Made by a program: the position numbers and the translations under genes
The notes under the pieces: generated by a model
Seen by the model: the letters and a program-made list of their open reading frames with translations, nothing else
Told to the model about the DNA's origin: nothing
Databases searched by the model: none
Part shown: one piece after another, positions 63,743 through 64,000 of the stretch
How positions within the stretch are numbered: position 1 is the first letter of the stretch
Layout: every line of letters starts with the position of its first letter
NCBI GenBank assembly: GCA_030847615.1
Contig: JAUMIR010000005.1
Location: forward strand, 210,660,645 to 210,724,644
DNA length: 64,000 bases
From: Gambelia wislizenii
Taxonomy: Eukaryota > Chordata > Lepidosauria > Squamata > Crotaphytidae
Direction of reading: 5' to 3'

Positions 63743-64000
63743 ACAGAGAAGCTATTGAAATCCACAAACACCTGGACAACTTCAACAGAAAAGAAGAAAC
63801 CCTAAAAGTAAACAAAATCTGGCTTCCAGTTTTGAAAAACAATAGAATCAAAACTCAACACTTACAAAGGAATTCCACCCAGGGACAGGGGGATTCCTAG
63901 CAGATAATGGGCCATCAACCAACCATTAGCCAAACAGACACTAATCCTACTTGCATTTCTACACCCAGAAACTAACCATTCAAATACACAAATTTACATA
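63718..64000 (+). mobile_element. Penelope-like element fragment, runs off window
   Basis: GTAGCAGAACATG is the V-V-A-E-H-V point of the GIY-YIG region, joined by a deletion to GAAGCTATTGAAATCCACAA (EAIEIHKH), then DNFNRKEETLKVNKIWLPVL, the C-terminal end of Penelope-like proteins. From about 63895 the sequence is non-coding and ends with ACACAAATTTACATA, which is the start of the pseudo-LTR seen complemented at 34195-34213. The remainder lies beyond the window. Confidence 0.88.

Overview
This window looks like intergenic DNA from a squamate reptile, probably an iguanian lizard. The signs are many CR1 LINEs ending in the octamer ATTCTATG, tRNA-headed and 5S-rRNA-headed SINEs sharing the tail 'gtgtgcctTcaagtcat...gacttatggtgaccc' (seen mostly on the minus strand), a Penelope-like element with a GIY-YIG domain, a Ty1/copia element and many short terminal-inverted-repeat (TIR) elements. 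The clade is inferred from repeat content, not from a host gene. I found no convincing host protein-coding exon, rRNA or tRNA gene, CRISPR array or prokaryotic feature.

Layout. 0-6 kb: a Tigger-like element, microsatellites, CR1 fragments, a 573-bp TIR element, a MER2-like element carrying an LTR-like insert, and a tRNA-derived SINE. 6.1-12.3 kb: a minus-strand CR1 fragment split by a decayed Ty1/copia retrotransposon (gag, protease, integrase, RT and RNase H all recognisable, all broken), which is itself interrupted by an LTR-like insert. 12-15.4 kb: an L2 fragment and TIR elements. 15.4-19.4 kb: three minus-strand CR1 copies lying head to tail, two of them split by DNA elements. 20-28 kb: sparse repeats, including a short truncated copy of the LINE that is full length at 46.7 kb. 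28.4-30.2 kb: one CR1 copy interrupted three times. 31.7-33.1 kb: a TIR element filled with a GC-rich minisatellite. 34-35.1 kb: a Penelope-like element with inverted pseudo-LTRs. 36.9-39.6 kb: four TIR elements. 45.2-45.6 kb: a 338-bp near-perfect palindromic element. 46.1 kb: a 5S-derived SINE with a perfect 14-bp target duplication. 46.7-50.7 kb: a near full-length 4-kb LINE (minus strand) with a perfect 12-bp target duplication. 57.5-59.3 kb: the best preserved CR1 (517 codons open). 63.7-64 kb: a second Penelope-like fragment that runs off the window.

How it fits together: all protein-coding potential belongs to retrotransposons. CR1, L2 and a second APE-type LINE supply reverse transcriptases; the SINEs carry tails that would be used by a partner LINE; the short TIR elements encode nothing and would need transposases from elsewhere. 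The nesting gives relative ages: CR1 insertions are older than the TIR elements and the copia element that interrupt them. No new gene system was found. The points most worth checking are a group of apparently related short TIR elements with shared terminal motifs and 3-bp duplications, and possible hammerhead ribozyme motifs in the Penelope repeats.
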